A stretch of 64,000 bases of DNA from Halorubrum rubrum (GCF_024494685.1 NZ_JANHDM010000010.1:62001-126000), one strand, 5' to 3'; counted from the first letter of the stretch, positions 7,883 through 16,106 are shown. Translations and numbers: made by a program. The notes: a model not told the origin generated them from the sequence alone.

Positions 7883-8008
7883 ATGACGGCCACCCCCTCG
7901 TCGTTCGGCATCGATCATCCGACGGTCGTGCCGGTCAACTTCGATCCGGAGCGGCGCGACGAGACGGACGATCGCGAGTCGAGCGCCACCGGCGAGACCG
8001 ATCGCTGA
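7883..8008 (+). CDS. Possible 41-residue small protein
   Basis: ATG at 7883 to TGA at 8006-8008 encodes MTATPSSFGIDHPTVVPV followed by an acidic, polar tail ending GETDR. A TATA-like GGTAATTTTTAGGG lies at 7840-7853, about 30-43 bp upstream, so the frame has a credible leaderless or short-leader promoter. The composition is like that of haloarchaeal small proteins. No family is recognised and it could be chance. It sits between ppa and the convergent regulator gene at 8046-8858. Confidence 0.35.
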   Translation: MTATPSSFGIDHPTVVPVNFDPERRDETDDRESSATGETDR

Positions 8009-8045
8009 TACCCTCCGGCGAACGGGCCAGGGAGACTGTCTTCGA

Positions 8046-8858
8046 TCACTCCCGAGTCGCTGACGACTCCTGAACCACCGCAGAGAGCGGAACGGCTTGC
8101 TCCGTGAGCGTTTCGAATCGCTCGTCGACCCACTGGACGACCGTCTCGTCCGTGGATTCGAACACGCAGCGCGGGTTGTTGTGCTCGTCGTAGGCGACCA
8201 CGCAGGCGACGTCGTCGTATCGGAAGAGCCCGTACTCGATGGGGTCGGAAGAGACGGACACCGTCGTGTTCCCGTCGGACAGGGCTCGATCGGTCGCGGG
8301 TCCGAACTCCGCGAGCGACGTCTCCAACACCTCCCGATCGATGATCAACTCGATCTCCGCGCCCGCGTCGAGCGCGGCCCCGGCCGCCTCGTTGTACTGG
8401 CTCGTGACGATCGGCGAAACGGCCCTAACGTCGGATCCGCGCCACGTCCGGATCAGTTCCACGACCCGGTCGAGCGCGGCAAGCGGGTCGCGGTCGGTCG
8501 CCGCGGTGAGATCGCCCGTTTCGAGCCCGGCGGCGGGGAAGTCCGCGCCCGCTCGCTCCAGATCGGCCGCGAATCGCCCGTACCGGTCGGCGCGGTCGAT
8601 CTCGGAGAGCAGGTCCTCGTAGGCGCCGTGGACGCGCTCGCCCGTCGGCGTCACGTGGTAGGCACCGTCGCGTTTGACGACCCACCGCCGCTCGCGGAAT
8701 CCCGCCAGGATGCGCTGGACGGTGGTCCTGGTCGCGTCGACCGCGTCGGTCAGGGCGGCCGGACGCCGCGGTTTCCGGTCGAGCGCCCGGAGGATCGCGA
8801 TCCGTACCGTCGATCCGGCGAGGTACTGCGCGTCATCGTGCCCGCTATCGGACGCCAT
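8046..8858 (-). CDS. Helix-turn-helix transcriptional regulator with FilR1-like C-terminal domain
   Basis: A 270-residue regulator. Residues 10-75 form a winged helix (AGSTVRIAILRALDRKPRR, then LTDAVDATRTTVQRILAGF and a wing with DGAYHVTPTGERV). Residues 120-260 match the pattern of the domain after FilR1-type archaeal regulators: VRAVSPIVTSQYNEAAG, AEIELIIDREVLE, and YGLFRYDDVACVVAYDE. Such proteins are common haloarchaeal regulators of unknown ligand. It is divergent from the 43-residue peptide gene; a TATA-like GGTTATGAC lies about 28-36 bp upstream of its ATG. It may regulate the peptide/CHAT patch. Confidence 0.85.
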   Translation of the reverse strand: MASDSGHDDAQYLAGSTVRIAILRALDRKPRRPAALTDAVDATRTTVQRILAGFRERRWVVKRDGAYHVTPTGERVHGAYEDLLSEIDRADRYGRFAADLERAGADFPAAGLETGDLTAATDRDPLAALDRVVELIRTWRGSDVRAVSPIVTSQYNEAAGAALDAGAEIELIIDREVLETSLAEFGPATDRALSDGNTTVSVSSDPIEYGLFRYDDVACVVAYDEHNNPRCVFESTDETVVQWVDERFETLTEQAVPLSAVVQESSATRE

Positions 8859-8993
8859 CGTCTTCGTGGACGTATGGCCACCCGCGTCATAACCGTGTCG
8901 TCGGGACGGACCCGTCGCCGTCGCGATCCGAACCGCGACTCCGGCGGGAAGGCCTCGGGCGGCCGGGGCTCCGCAGGAGCGGTCCGACCTATT

Positions 8994-9020
8994 TGTTTCA
9001 ACTAATATTCAATTCAAACA
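8994..9020. promoter_or_regulatory. Imperfect palindrome in AT-rich control region (operator candidate)
   Basis: TGTTTCAA (8994-9001) and TTCAAACA (9013-9020) form an inverted repeat with 7 of 8 matches and an 11-bp spacer containing TAATATT. It sits about 30 bp upstream of the TATA box of the 43-residue peptide gene, inside about 90 bp that is clearly AT-rich compared with the GC-rich surroundings. A dimeric winged-helix protein such as the divergent regulator could bind here; this is inference. Confidence 0.45.
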
Positions 9021-9052
9021 TCCGGAACGTACCACTTCGCATAAGACTAGAA

Positions 9053-9060
9053 CTTAATCT
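9053..9060 (+). promoter_or_regulatory. TATA box of the 43-residue peptide gene
   Basis: CTTAATCT lies 21-28 bp before the ATG at 9081. This is the distance expected for a leaderless haloarchaeal transcript. The bases between it and the ATG contain no strong ribosome-binding site. Confidence 0.5.
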
Positions 9061-9080
9061 CACGCGCATTCTGGTGTAAT

Positions 9081-9212
9081 ATGCCCGAAAGTGTTGCGGC
9101 ATACCTGGCAGAGCACCCGAAGATGACCGGCGTCCTGTTCACCGCCATGCTGCTGTTGACGCAGGCGGCCCCCGCAGCGGCGAACGTGGCACAGGCCAAC
9201 CCCGGCCCGTAA
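9081..9212 (+). CDS. 43-residue hydrophobic small protein (DUF7503-like)
   Basis: ATG 9081 to TAA 9210-9212 encodes 43 residues: a polar start (MPESVAAYLAEHPKM), a hydrophobic segment at about 16-36 (GVLFTAMLLLTQAAPAAA) and the tail NVAQANPGP. I recall a haloarchaeal family of about 45 residues with the same YLxxHPKMxGVLFT...GP pattern, probably catalogued as DUF7503, but could not check. It could be a single-span membrane peptide or a secreted peptide cleaved after the Ala run. Its stop lies 13 bp from the stop of the convergent CHAT gene, and it has its own TATA box. Confidence 0.75.
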   Translation: MPESVAAYLAEHPKMTGVLFTAMLLLTQAAPAAANVAQANPGP

Positions 9213-9225
9213 GCGGAGAGACGGC

Positions 9226-11376
9226 TCAAAGCGGAAGCAGTTCGTCGCTCCAGTGGAGTTCACCGTCGTAGAACACGGGGACCGTTTCGAGCTGAAGCAG
9301 ACTGGTTAGTTGCTCGGAGTCGATCCCCTCTATTCTCGCGTCGGTCGGAACGGCATAGTTATCCGAAACGTCCTCGATCGTCGGGCTGTACATCGTACCC
9401 ACCCCGTACGGCCCGTTCGGGTACGCCGACATCGTGAAGTCCAACGCGGAGCCGTTCGACTCGATGTCGATGACGGCCGCGATCCCGCTCCGGCTCTGGC
9501 AGATCGTGGTCGCGCCGTCGCCGACGACGATGTACTGGTGGCCGGTGAGCAGCTCCCGTTTCGCGACGTGGAGGGCGGTCCGGAGGTTGAATCCGCTGTT
9601 CATCAGCCGGGCGACGATCCGGCCGAGCTTCGTCGCCGGGGAGTTCGCGACGTCGCTGAGCGTGACGATCCCGCCGCGGCTCCCGCGGTGGATCAGCGCC
9701 TCACCCTGCTCGTATGACTGACAGGCGTTGAGGAGGAACGCGCTGACGCTGACTCGGAGGTCCTCCTGGGTGAGATCCAGGTAGTCGTCGGTACACTGCA
9801 TCCCTCGGTCGTCGACGTGGCCGATGTAGTGGAGGAAGTCCACGTCCGAGGCGAGCGCCTCCCGCATCTCCGCGCGGGAGAGGTCGTGGCGCACCTCGAT
9901 GTCGAACTGGACCATGTCGCGGAGCCCGTAGAGGTCCGAGACCTTCCCCTCCTCGCGCATCTGCTCGTCGTTACAGACGACGAGCACCGAGATGCGCGAC
10001 TGCTCGACGCTCCCCGTCTCCAGCCGCCGGCGGTAGGCGTCGAGCGTCGCCTTGTTGGCGTCGAGGGGGACCCCGTCGCCGACCCAGGCGTGCTCGACCG
10101 TCTCGACCGGCTCGGGCCGAACGAAGTCGGCGGACCCGAGCGCGGCTCCGGGCTCGCTCGGGGCGTCCGTTCCGCGGGGGTCCGCGCCGCGAGGATCGGA
10201 GACGCCTGGGGCGTCCGCGGTTCCGGCGGCCGCCCCGTCGACGCCCGTCCCGCCGCGGACGAGCGTCCCCGGCTCCGGCTCCGGCGCGCGGAGGAACCCG
10301 ATCCCGCCGCCGGGGCCGGTGTCGGCCGGCGTGGCCGTCTCCGGCGACCGGACGATCGAGAGCTCCCCGGCCACGAAGGGGAGCGACTCGACGTTTCCCG
10401 GATCCGGCCGTACGTCGGTGGTGAGCGTCCACTGCGGAAGCTCCGGTTCGACCCGTTCGAACGGCACCTCGAGGTACGTCCCGAGCCGCTCGGCGAGCGG
10501 GGCCTGATAGAGCGCGGCCCAGTCGAGGTCGGCCGCCGTCGTCTCCCGCTCGTACAGGTCGACCGGGTAGAACCCCTCCGTCCGGGCGATACAGTCGAAG
10601 TGGAACGACTGCCGGAGCGCCTCCGCGGCCCGCCGTTCCACGTCCGGCTCGAGCGAGTGCTCCCAGCCGTCCCCCTCGATCCGCGCGGCGGAACCCGGAA
10701 CGACCTCGGCCGCGAAGTAGTACGCGAGCGGGACGACGGGGTAGAGCGCCCGGTAGGTCGGCGGGACAACGATCCGCACGCCGCTTCCGGGACGGTCGAT
10801 CCGGTCGGGAACGCGGAGCTCCTCGCCCGGTTCGATGAGGGGCGGGTGCCCGCGAAGCGTCGGAAACGAGCGCTCCGGGCTCGTCGTCTGGAGCGCCGAC
10901 CCCAGAAGCGAGACCGCTCGCATCAGCGACTCGGGTTCCGTCGGCGTCGTGATCGTTCCCGCCGGGCGCTGGTGGAGCGACCGGAACCCGAGCGTCACGT
11001 CCGTCGACCCCTGGAGGTCGATCCGAGTGGTTCGATCCGTCGTCGTGACCGTGAAGCCGGACTCGAAGTACAGATACAGCTTCGTCGGTGCGGGGTTGAC
11101 CCCGAGGTGGTACTCCTCGGCCGGCATCTCGAGGTCGTCCCCGCGGGCGAGAAGGGTCCCGTCGCTGGATCGAGTCTCGACCACCGCGATCCGCGGGACC
11201 TCGATCGAGCCGGTCTCGACGGTCACGCTCGCGTCGACCGGGAAGTAGTGGTTCTCGACCGCGGAGGGGCGTGGATCGACCTGCCGATCGGTGTAGAGTT
11301 CGAACTGGGTGTTCTCGATGTGGTCCGTGACCGTGAGACCGGGCGCGTCACACAGCGGGTCGATGTCGATGCTCAT
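9226..11376 (-). CDS. CHAT-domain (caspase-like cysteine peptidase) protein
   Basis: A 716-residue protein with no signal peptide. Residues 1-330 are an uncharacterised beta-rich domain with aromatic and acidic motifs (AEEYHLGVNPAPTKLYLYF, VVPPTYRALYPVVPLAYYF). Residues 335-425 are a Gly/Pro/Asp-rich linker. The C-terminal CHAT domain has the caspase-clan dyad: His520 in DFLHYIGHV and Cys552 in LLNACQSYEQG, followed by RGSRGGIVTLSDV. After it, residues 590-716 contain LLTGHQYIVVGDG and a further unrecognised region. CHAT proteins are peptidases in stress, death and defence systems. It converges with the 43-residue peptide gene. Substrate and trigger are unknown. Confidence 0.88.
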   Translation of the reverse strand: MSIDIDPLCDAPGLTVTDHIENTQFELYTDRQVDPRPSAVENHYFPVDASVTVETGSIEVPRIAVVETRSSDGTLLARGDDLEMPAEEYHLGVNPAPTKLYLYFESGFTVTTTDRTTRIDLQGSTDVTLGFRSLHQRPAGTITTPTEPESLMRAVSLLGSALQTTSPERSFPTLRGHPPLIEPGEELRVPDRIDRPGSGVRIVVPPTYRALYPVVPLAYYFAAEVVPGSAARIEGDGWEHSLEPDVERRAAEALRQSFHFDCIARTEGFYPVDLYERETTAADLDWAALYQAPLAERLGTYLEVPFERVEPELPQWTLTTDVRPDPGNVESLPFVAGELSIVRSPETATPADTGPGGGIGFLRAPEPEPGTLVRGGTGVDGAAAGTADAPGVSDPRGADPRGTDAPSEPGAALGSADFVRPEPVETVEHAWVGDGVPLDANKATLDAYRRRLETGSVEQSRISVLVVCNDEQMREEGKVSDLYGLRDMVQFDIEVRHDLSRAEMREALASDVDFLHYIGHVDDRGMQCTDDYLDLTQEDLRVSVSAFLLNACQSYEQGEALIHRGSRGGIVTLSDVANSPATKLGRIVARLMNSGFNLRTALHVAKRELLTGHQYIVVGDGATTICQSRSGIAAVIDIESNGSALDFTMSAYPNGPYGVGTMYSPTIEDVSDNYAVPTDARIEGIDSEQLTSLLQLETVPVFYDGELHWSDELLPL

Positions 11377-11576
11377 GCGGGGGAAACCGCGGTCGGCCGT
11401 CGAGACGGCGCTGGCTACGGGCCGTTCGACGGAAGCGAGTGTAAACCTTGTGTCGCATCGTCCGACGGGTTCGACCGCGCGATGTCCCGTCGAATTCCCT
11501 GCCGTCGACCGCTTCCGGCGGGCGGAAACCGCCGCCGACCGAACGGATAAAGGGGTCGCCGACCCACGTCCGCGTA

Positions 11577-12533
11577 ATGATCACGCTGGGTACGGCGCGA
11601 GCGTCCCCTGGCGAGACGGACACCGGCCGTCTCGAGGTGGGCGAGACGCGGGACGGGAGCCCGGTCCGGCTTCCCGTCGCCGTCATCAACGGATCGGCGG
11701 AGGGGAAGACCCTCTACGTACAGGCGGTGAGCGACGGCGACGAACTCAACGGATTGGGGGTGGTGAACCGCTTCGTTCCCCGCGTCGATCCGGCGGAGCT
11801 GTCGGGCGCGATCCTCGTCGTCGGGGTCGTCAACTACTTCGCGTTCCAGGTGGCCGAACACCGGAACCCGATCGACGATCGGAAGATGAACCGCGGTTAT
11901 CCCGGCGACGCGGACGGCACGACGAGCGAGCGGATCGCCCACGCCACCTTCGAGGAGGCGCAACGCGCCGACCTGATCGTCGACCTCCACCAGGGGTCGA
12001 CGAGCCGCATGATAAACGAGACGCGGGTCCGGTGCGGGATCAGACACCACCTCCACGGGGACTGTCTCGAGCTCGCGAAGGTGTTCGGCTGTGGGCACGT
12101 CCTCGACATCAAGGGCCCCGACGGCCAGCTCGCGCGCGCCGGCCCCGACCAGGGGATCCCGACGATAGACCCCGAACTCGGCGGCTGCGTCGGGTGGGAC
12201 GAGGAGTCGATCCGGTACGGCGTCGACGGCGTGTTCAACGTGCTCCGGCACTACGGCTTCCTCGACGGGGACGTCGAGATCGAACCGCAGGTCAGAGCCA
12301 GGGGATTCGACCAGTACGGCTCGCCGGCCGGCGGGCTCGTCCGGTTCGAGGCCGAACTCGGCGATCGGGTGTCGGCGGGCGAGGCGCTCTTCGAGGTGAC
12401 CGACACGTTCGGCGAGCGGAAGGGGCGCGTGACCGCCGACGCGGACGGCGTGTTCTGGCGGACCCGGCGGCTCCCGCAGGTCGCCGCCGGCGAGTACGTC
12501 TGTTCGGTCGGCACCAACGTCGACCGGTACTGA
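11577..12533 (+). CDS. Succinylglutamate desuccinylase/aspartoacylase-family protein
   Basis: A 318-residue zinc-carboxypeptidase-fold protein. The start ATG at 11577 is chosen because upstream frames run into promoter-like DNA. The family metal site normally reads HxxE plus a later His; here the first motif is AVSDGDELNG (D53, E56), with Asp in place of the first His, and the later His is H138 in DLHQGST. The C-terminal part (about 230-310) is a lipoyl-like beta domain (GGLVRFEAELGDRVSAGEALFEV written in pieces: GGLVRF, GDRVSAGEALF). It overlaps thrC by one base (TGATG), implying a joint transcript. Substrate unknown. Confidence 0.85.
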   Translation: MITLGTARASPGETDTGRLEVGETRDGSPVRLPVAVINGSAEGKTLYVQAVSDGDELNGLGVVNRFVPRVDPAELSGAILVVGVVNYFAFQVAEHRNPIDDRKMNRGYPGDADGTTSERIAHATFEEAQRADLIVDLHQGSTSRMINETRVRCGIRHHLHGDCLELAKVFGCGHVLDIKGPDGQLARAGPDQGIPTIDPELGGCVGWDEESIRYGVDGVFNVLRHYGFLDGDVEIEPQVRARGFDQYGSPAGGLVRFEAELGDRVSAGEALFEVTDTFGERKGRVTADADGVFWRTRRLPQVAAGEYVCSVGTNVDRY

Positions 12534-13738
12534 TGGCGGGTCCGAACACATCGGCCGACGGCCCACGACGGCTCGCGTGTCCCGACTGCGGGGCGACGTT
12601 CGCCGATCGCTGGCGCTGTACCTGTGGGAACCCCCTCGAGTTCGCGGCGCCGCCGGTTCCGGACCGCGGCCTTCCGGTTCCGGAACGGATGCCGCCGGAT
12701 CCCGACGCGTTCGACGCGCGGTCCGGTCTGTGGGCCTTCGATGCGTTCCTCGCGGTCGGCAGCGATCCGGCCGACCGCGTGACTCTCGGAGAGGGATCGA
12801 CGCCGCTCGTCGACGCGGACGGGGCGGCGGGCGACGCGTCCGACGACCCCTGGAACGCCGAGTTCAAACTCGAGTACGTCTTCCCGACGGGATCGTTCAA
12901 GGACCGCGGCGCGACGACGACGCTCACGCGCGCCCGCGAACTCGACGTCGACCGCGTCGTCGAGGACTCCTCGGGCAACGCCGGGGCCGCGATCGCGACG
13001 TACGCCGCTCGCGCGGGGATCGACGCCGAGGTGTACGTCCCCGCCGACGTGAAGGAGGCGAAGCTCCGGGCGATCCGCCGGGCCGGCGCGACGCCGGTCC
13101 GGGTGGAGGGGTCGCGGGCGGACGTGACGGACGCGTGCGTCGCGGCCGTCGAGGGCGGGGGCGACCCCGACGGCTCCGGAACCGACCCCGCCTGGTACGC
13201 GAGCCATGCCTGGAACCCCGCCTTCTTCGAGGGGACCGCCACCGTCGCCTACGAGATCGCCCGCCAGCGCGACTGGGACGCCCCCGACGCGGTCGTGACC
13301 CCGCTCGGCCACGGCACCCTCTTTCTCGGCGCGTACCGCGGATTCAGCCGGCTCCTGGAGGCCGGGTGGATAGACGAGATGCCGCGGCTCTACGGCGCGC
13401 AGGCGGCGGGGACCGCGCCGATCGTCCGGGAGCTTCACGGCCCCGGAGCGGCCGATCCCGACGGGAAACGCAACGAGGCCGCGGACGGGATCCGGATCGC
13501 GGAGCCGGTTCGGCGCGAGGAGATCCTCGAGGCGATCCGGGAGACCGGCGGCGACGCGGTCGCGGTCACCGGGGCGGCCGGCGAGCGAGAGCTCGACCGG
13601 CTCCACGCCGCCGGCTTCTACACCGAGCCGACGTGCGCGGTCGCGCCGGCCGCCCTTCGCGACCTCCGCGCCCGCGGGGCCGTCGACGACGACGAGGACG
13701 TCGTCGTCCCCCTGACCGGGAGCGGGCTGAAGGGCTGA
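12533..13738 (+). CDS. thrC: Threonine synthase
   Basis: A 401-residue PLP enzyme converting O-phosphohomoserine to threonine. The N-terminus has a rubredoxin-like knuckle (CPDCG near residue 17 and CTCG near 31). The PLP lysine is in PTGSFKDRGA (about residue 125), followed by the phosphate loop SSGNAGAA and a glycine-rich GHGTLFLGA. The C-terminal VPLTGSGLKG closes the PLP site. The ATG at 12533 overlaps the previous gene's stop and gives the usual N-terminus. Assignment to threonine synthase over another fold-II lyase is supported by the N-terminal Cys motif and overall layout. Confidence 0.92.
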   Translation: MAGPNTSADGPRRLACPDCGATFADRWRCTCGNPLEFAAPPVPDRGLPVPERMPPDPDAFDARSGLWAFDAFLAVGSDPADRVTLGEGSTPLVDADGAAGDASDDPWNAEFKLEYVFPTGSFKDRGATTTLTRARELDVDRVVEDSSGNAGAAIATYAARAGIDAEVYVPADVKEAKLRAIRRAGATPVRVEGSRADVTDACVAAVEGGGDPDGSGTDPAWYASHAWNPAFFEGTATVAYEIARQRDWDAPDAVVTPLGHGTLFLGAYRGFSRLLEAGWIDEMPRLYGAQAAGTAPIVRELHGPGAADPDGKRNEAADGIRIAEPVRREEILEAIRETGGDAVAVTGAAGERELDRLHAAGFYTEPTCAVAPAALRDLRARGAVDDDEDVVVPLTGSGLKG

Positions 13739-13799
13739 CCCGGAGCGGGACGCTCACGCCACCGACACCCCTTTTCGCCGGCGGGCCGTTCGGTCGCGC

Positions 13800-14702
13800 A
13801 TGGAGGTCCTCGTCCACGGCGCTGGCGCGCTGGGCAGCCTCGTCGGCGGGCTGTTGGCGCCCGCGCACGACGTGACGCTCGTCGGGCGGAACCCGCACAT
13901 GCGGCGGGTCCGAGAGGAGGGGCTACGGATCGAGGGCGCGGTCGAGGCGCGCGTCCGGCCGCGAGCGGTGACCGACGGCCGGCACCGTTCGGCGGACCTC
14001 GCGCTCGTGACGACGAAGGCGTACGACACCGACGCGGCGGCGCGGGCGCTCGCGACCGGCGAGTACGGCGCGGTCTGTTCGCTCCAGAACGGGCTCACGG
14101 AGGAGCGACTCGTCGCGGCGCTCGAGCCACCCGTCCTCGCGGGAACGGCGAGCTACGGCGCGCGCCTCCTCGGCCCCGGCCGCGTGCGGTGTACCGGCGT
14201 CGGCAAGGTCGCCGTCGGGGCGCTCGCCGGAGGAGAGAGCCCGCTCGCCGACCGGGTCGCGCGGGCGTTCGACGACGCCGGGATCGAGGTGGGCGCCGCC
14301 GCGGACATGCCCCGGCGGCGGTACGAGAAGCTCGCGGTCAACGCCGGTATCAACGGCCCCTCGGCGCTCGCACGGGTCACGAACGGCGAGGTGCTCGAGG
14401 GACCCGCGCGGGGGATCGCCCGCGAGGCGGCGCGCGAGGTCGGCCGAGTCGCGGCGGCTGCGGGAGCGGATCTGACGCCAGACGAGGCGAGCGACGCGCT
14501 CGAGCGCGTCGCCCGCGACACGGCCCCGAACCGCTCGTCGATGTGCGAGGACGTCGCGGCCGGCCGGCGGACCGAGGTCGAGGCGATCTACGGGGCCGTC
14601 CTCGAGCGCGCCGACGAGCGGGGCGTCGCGGTTCCGACGTGCCGGACGCTCGGGTCGGTTATTCGGGCGTGGGAGGCGGGGCGGGAGCTCCGCGAGAAGT
14701 GA
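13800..14702 (+). CDS. panE: Ketopantoate reductase family protein (PanE/ApbA)
   Basis: A 300-residue protein with an N-terminal NADPH Rossmann motif (VHGAGALGSLVGG, residues 5-17), the family motif LVTTKAYDTDAA near 78, SLQNGLTEE near 104, and the catalytic lysine region YEKLAVNAGINGPSAL near 178-193. The C-terminal helical domain has the conserved SSMCEDVAAGRRTEVEAIYG stretch near 254-273. It would reduce 2-dehydropantoate to pantoate for coenzyme A synthesis. The family includes other 2-hydroxyacid dehydrogenases, so the substrate is inferred. A TATA-like CCCCTTTT lies 25-32 bp before the ATG. Confidence 0.9.
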   Translation: MEVLVHGAGALGSLVGGLLAPAHDVTLVGRNPHMRRVREEGLRIEGAVEARVRPRAVTDGRHRSADLALVTTKAYDTDAAARALATGEYGAVCSLQNGLTEERLVAALEPPVLAGTASYGARLLGPGRVRCTGVGKVAVGALAGGESPLADRVARAFDDAGIEVGAAADMPRRRYEKLAVNAGINGPSALARVTNGEVLEGPARGIAREAAREVGRVAAAAGADLTPDEASDALERVARDTAPNRSSMCEDVAAGRRTEVEAIYGAVLERADERGVAVPTCRTLGSVIRAWEAGRELREK

Positions 14703-14738
14703 ACGGACGAGCCGTCGGAAGGGAGCGCGTCGTCGCCG

Positions 14739-14960
14739 TCAGCACCACTCCTCGAGGACGGTCGCGTTCTGCTCGTCGACGGAGAGCCACGCGTTCTCGC
14801 GGGAGACGTCGGCGATCACGAGTTCCGGTCGCGACGACGAGGAATCGATCGACGCCATCACGTCGGTCGAGGAGGGGGCCGTCGCCTCCGCGTCCGTCGG
14901 CAGCGCGGTCCGCCGACGGTCGGGGTCCGGGTCGTCCCAGGGAGTGGAACTCCGTGACAT
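14739..14960 (-). CDS. Small conserved haloarchaeal protein (DUF7556-like)
   Basis: A 73-residue protein from ATG 14960. The N-terminal 35 residues are polar (SRSSTPWDDPDPDRRR); the C-terminal half reads VMASIDSSSSRPELVIADVS then ENAWLSVDEQNATVLEEWC, ending in Trp-Cys. I recall a small haloarchaeal family with the IADVSR...AWLS...EWC pattern, perhaps DUF7556; this is not checked. A TATA-like CTTTTAACT at 14982-14990 on the minus strand lies 22-30 bp before the ATG, fitting a leaderless message. Function unknown. Confidence 0.75.
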   Translation of the reverse strand: MSRSSTPWDDPDPDRRRTALPTDAEATAPSSTDVMASIDSSSSRPELVIADVSRENAWLSVDEQNATVLEEWC

Positions 14961-15257
14961 GATTGTGATTAGTTCACAGACAGTTAAAAGGGTTGCGAAC
15001 CGGCAGGTGAGATTCGCCGGAAAACGCGAGGATTCGTGCCGGGATCGACGACGCAGTCGACCGATCGCCGTCGATCCGTCGGGGCGGGCGGGCGAGAGGG
15101 GGGACGGGCGTGGTATGACGTGGCGTGACGCGGATCGCCGGCGGGGCTCGGCGGCCGCCGAACGGCGACGTCCCGGCGGGAGGCGGTGCGTCGCCGTCGA
15201 TCCGGGCTGCGGCCGCCCTTCGGGGGATACAAGAGGAGCGACGCTGAAAGACGGGGC
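14961..15257. other. Divergent intergenic region upstream of the small protein and the CBS gene
   Basis: About 297 bp. The left end carries the minus-strand TATA CTTTTAACT (14982-14990). The right end carries GGGATACAAGAGG around 15224-15236, 22-34 bp before the CBS ATG, a plausible TATA region. The centre is GC-rich with no convincing gene, palindrome or RNA. Confidence 0.4.
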
Positions 15258-16106
15258 ATGAACGTAGCAGACGCCATGACGCCGCGGGCGGACCTCGTCG
15301 TCGTCGAGATCCCCGGCAGCCGGAACGACGTGTTGGAGTACCTCCAGGAGTACGGTTTCTCCTCGGTCCCCGTCGTCAAGGACGTCGACGGCGAGGAGGT
15401 GTACCGCGGGCTCGTCTCCCGCGACGACCTCATCGACCAGCCGGACGAGGACCAGCTCGCGCTGTTGATGCGCGAGGTGCCGGCGACGAGCGCGGAGGCG
15501 ACGATCGAGGCGGCGGCCGAGACGATGGTCGCCGAGCGCTCCCGCCGGCTGCCGGTCGTCGACGGCGACGAGCTGGTCGGGATACTGACCGTCACCGACG
15601 TGGTACGGGCGATCGCCCGCGGCGAGGTCGAGGGCGACCGCGCGGTCCGCGAGCTCGCCACCCGCGAGGTCAACGCCACCCACGTGGAGACGCCGCTGCC
15701 GGTCGCGGAACGCGAGATCGGCCTCGCGGGCGTCCCGTACGCGGTCGTCCTCGACGACGACGCGGAGATGGCGGGGATCCTCACCGAGGTCGACGTGCTC
15801 GAGGTTGCGCGCGTCGTCGAGGGCGAGGCGAGCACGGGCGACTCGATCGCCGAGCAGGACTCCGAGTGGTCCTGGGAGGGGATCAAGGCGACCGGCGCGC
15901 GCTACCTCCCGACCCGGAACGTCGAGATCCCGGCGGGCGCGACGCGGCACTTCATGACGAACGAGGTCGTCACCGTCAGCGGCACGCGGACCGCGAGGGA
16001 GGTCGCGAAGGAGCTGATCTCCAACGACGTCGAGCAGGTCCCGCTCGTCAACGGGACGGAGCTGTCCGGCGTCGTCCGGGACATCGACCTGTTGGAGGGT
16101 ATCTGA
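15258..16106 (+). CDS. CBS-domain protein with four CBS motifs
   Basis: A 282-residue protein from ATG 15258 (MNVADAMTPR). It has four CBS-like repeats: about 1-60 (DVLEYLQEYGFSSVPVV), 68-125 (RLPVVDGDELVGILTVTDV), 130-185 (YAVVLDDDAEMAGILTEVDV) and 225-282 (FMTNEVVTVSG, then QVPLVNGTELSGVV). CBS pairs bind adenosine nucleotides and act as energy sensors. Its stop overlaps the glyS start (TGATG), so the two are translated together. What it regulates is unknown. Confidence 0.92.
   Translation: MNVADAMTPRADLVVVEIPGSRNDVLEYLQEYGFSSVPVVKDVDGEEVYRGLVSRDDLIDQPDEDQLALLMREVPATSAEATIEAAAETMVAERSRRLPVVDGDELVGILTVTDVVRAIARGEVEGDRAVRELATREVNATHVETPLPVAEREIGLAGVPYAVVLDDDAEMAGILTEVDVLEVARVVEGEASTGDSIAEQDSEWSWEGIKATGARYLPTRNVEIPAGATRHFMTNEVVTVSGTRTAREVAKELISNDVEQVPLVNGTELSGVVRDIDLLEGI

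Noticed and set aside
9060-9263. Minus-strand frames over the 43-residue peptide gene
   Set aside because: They are antisense to a gene with its own TATA box and a recognisable peptide pattern, and they overlap the CHAT 3' end.
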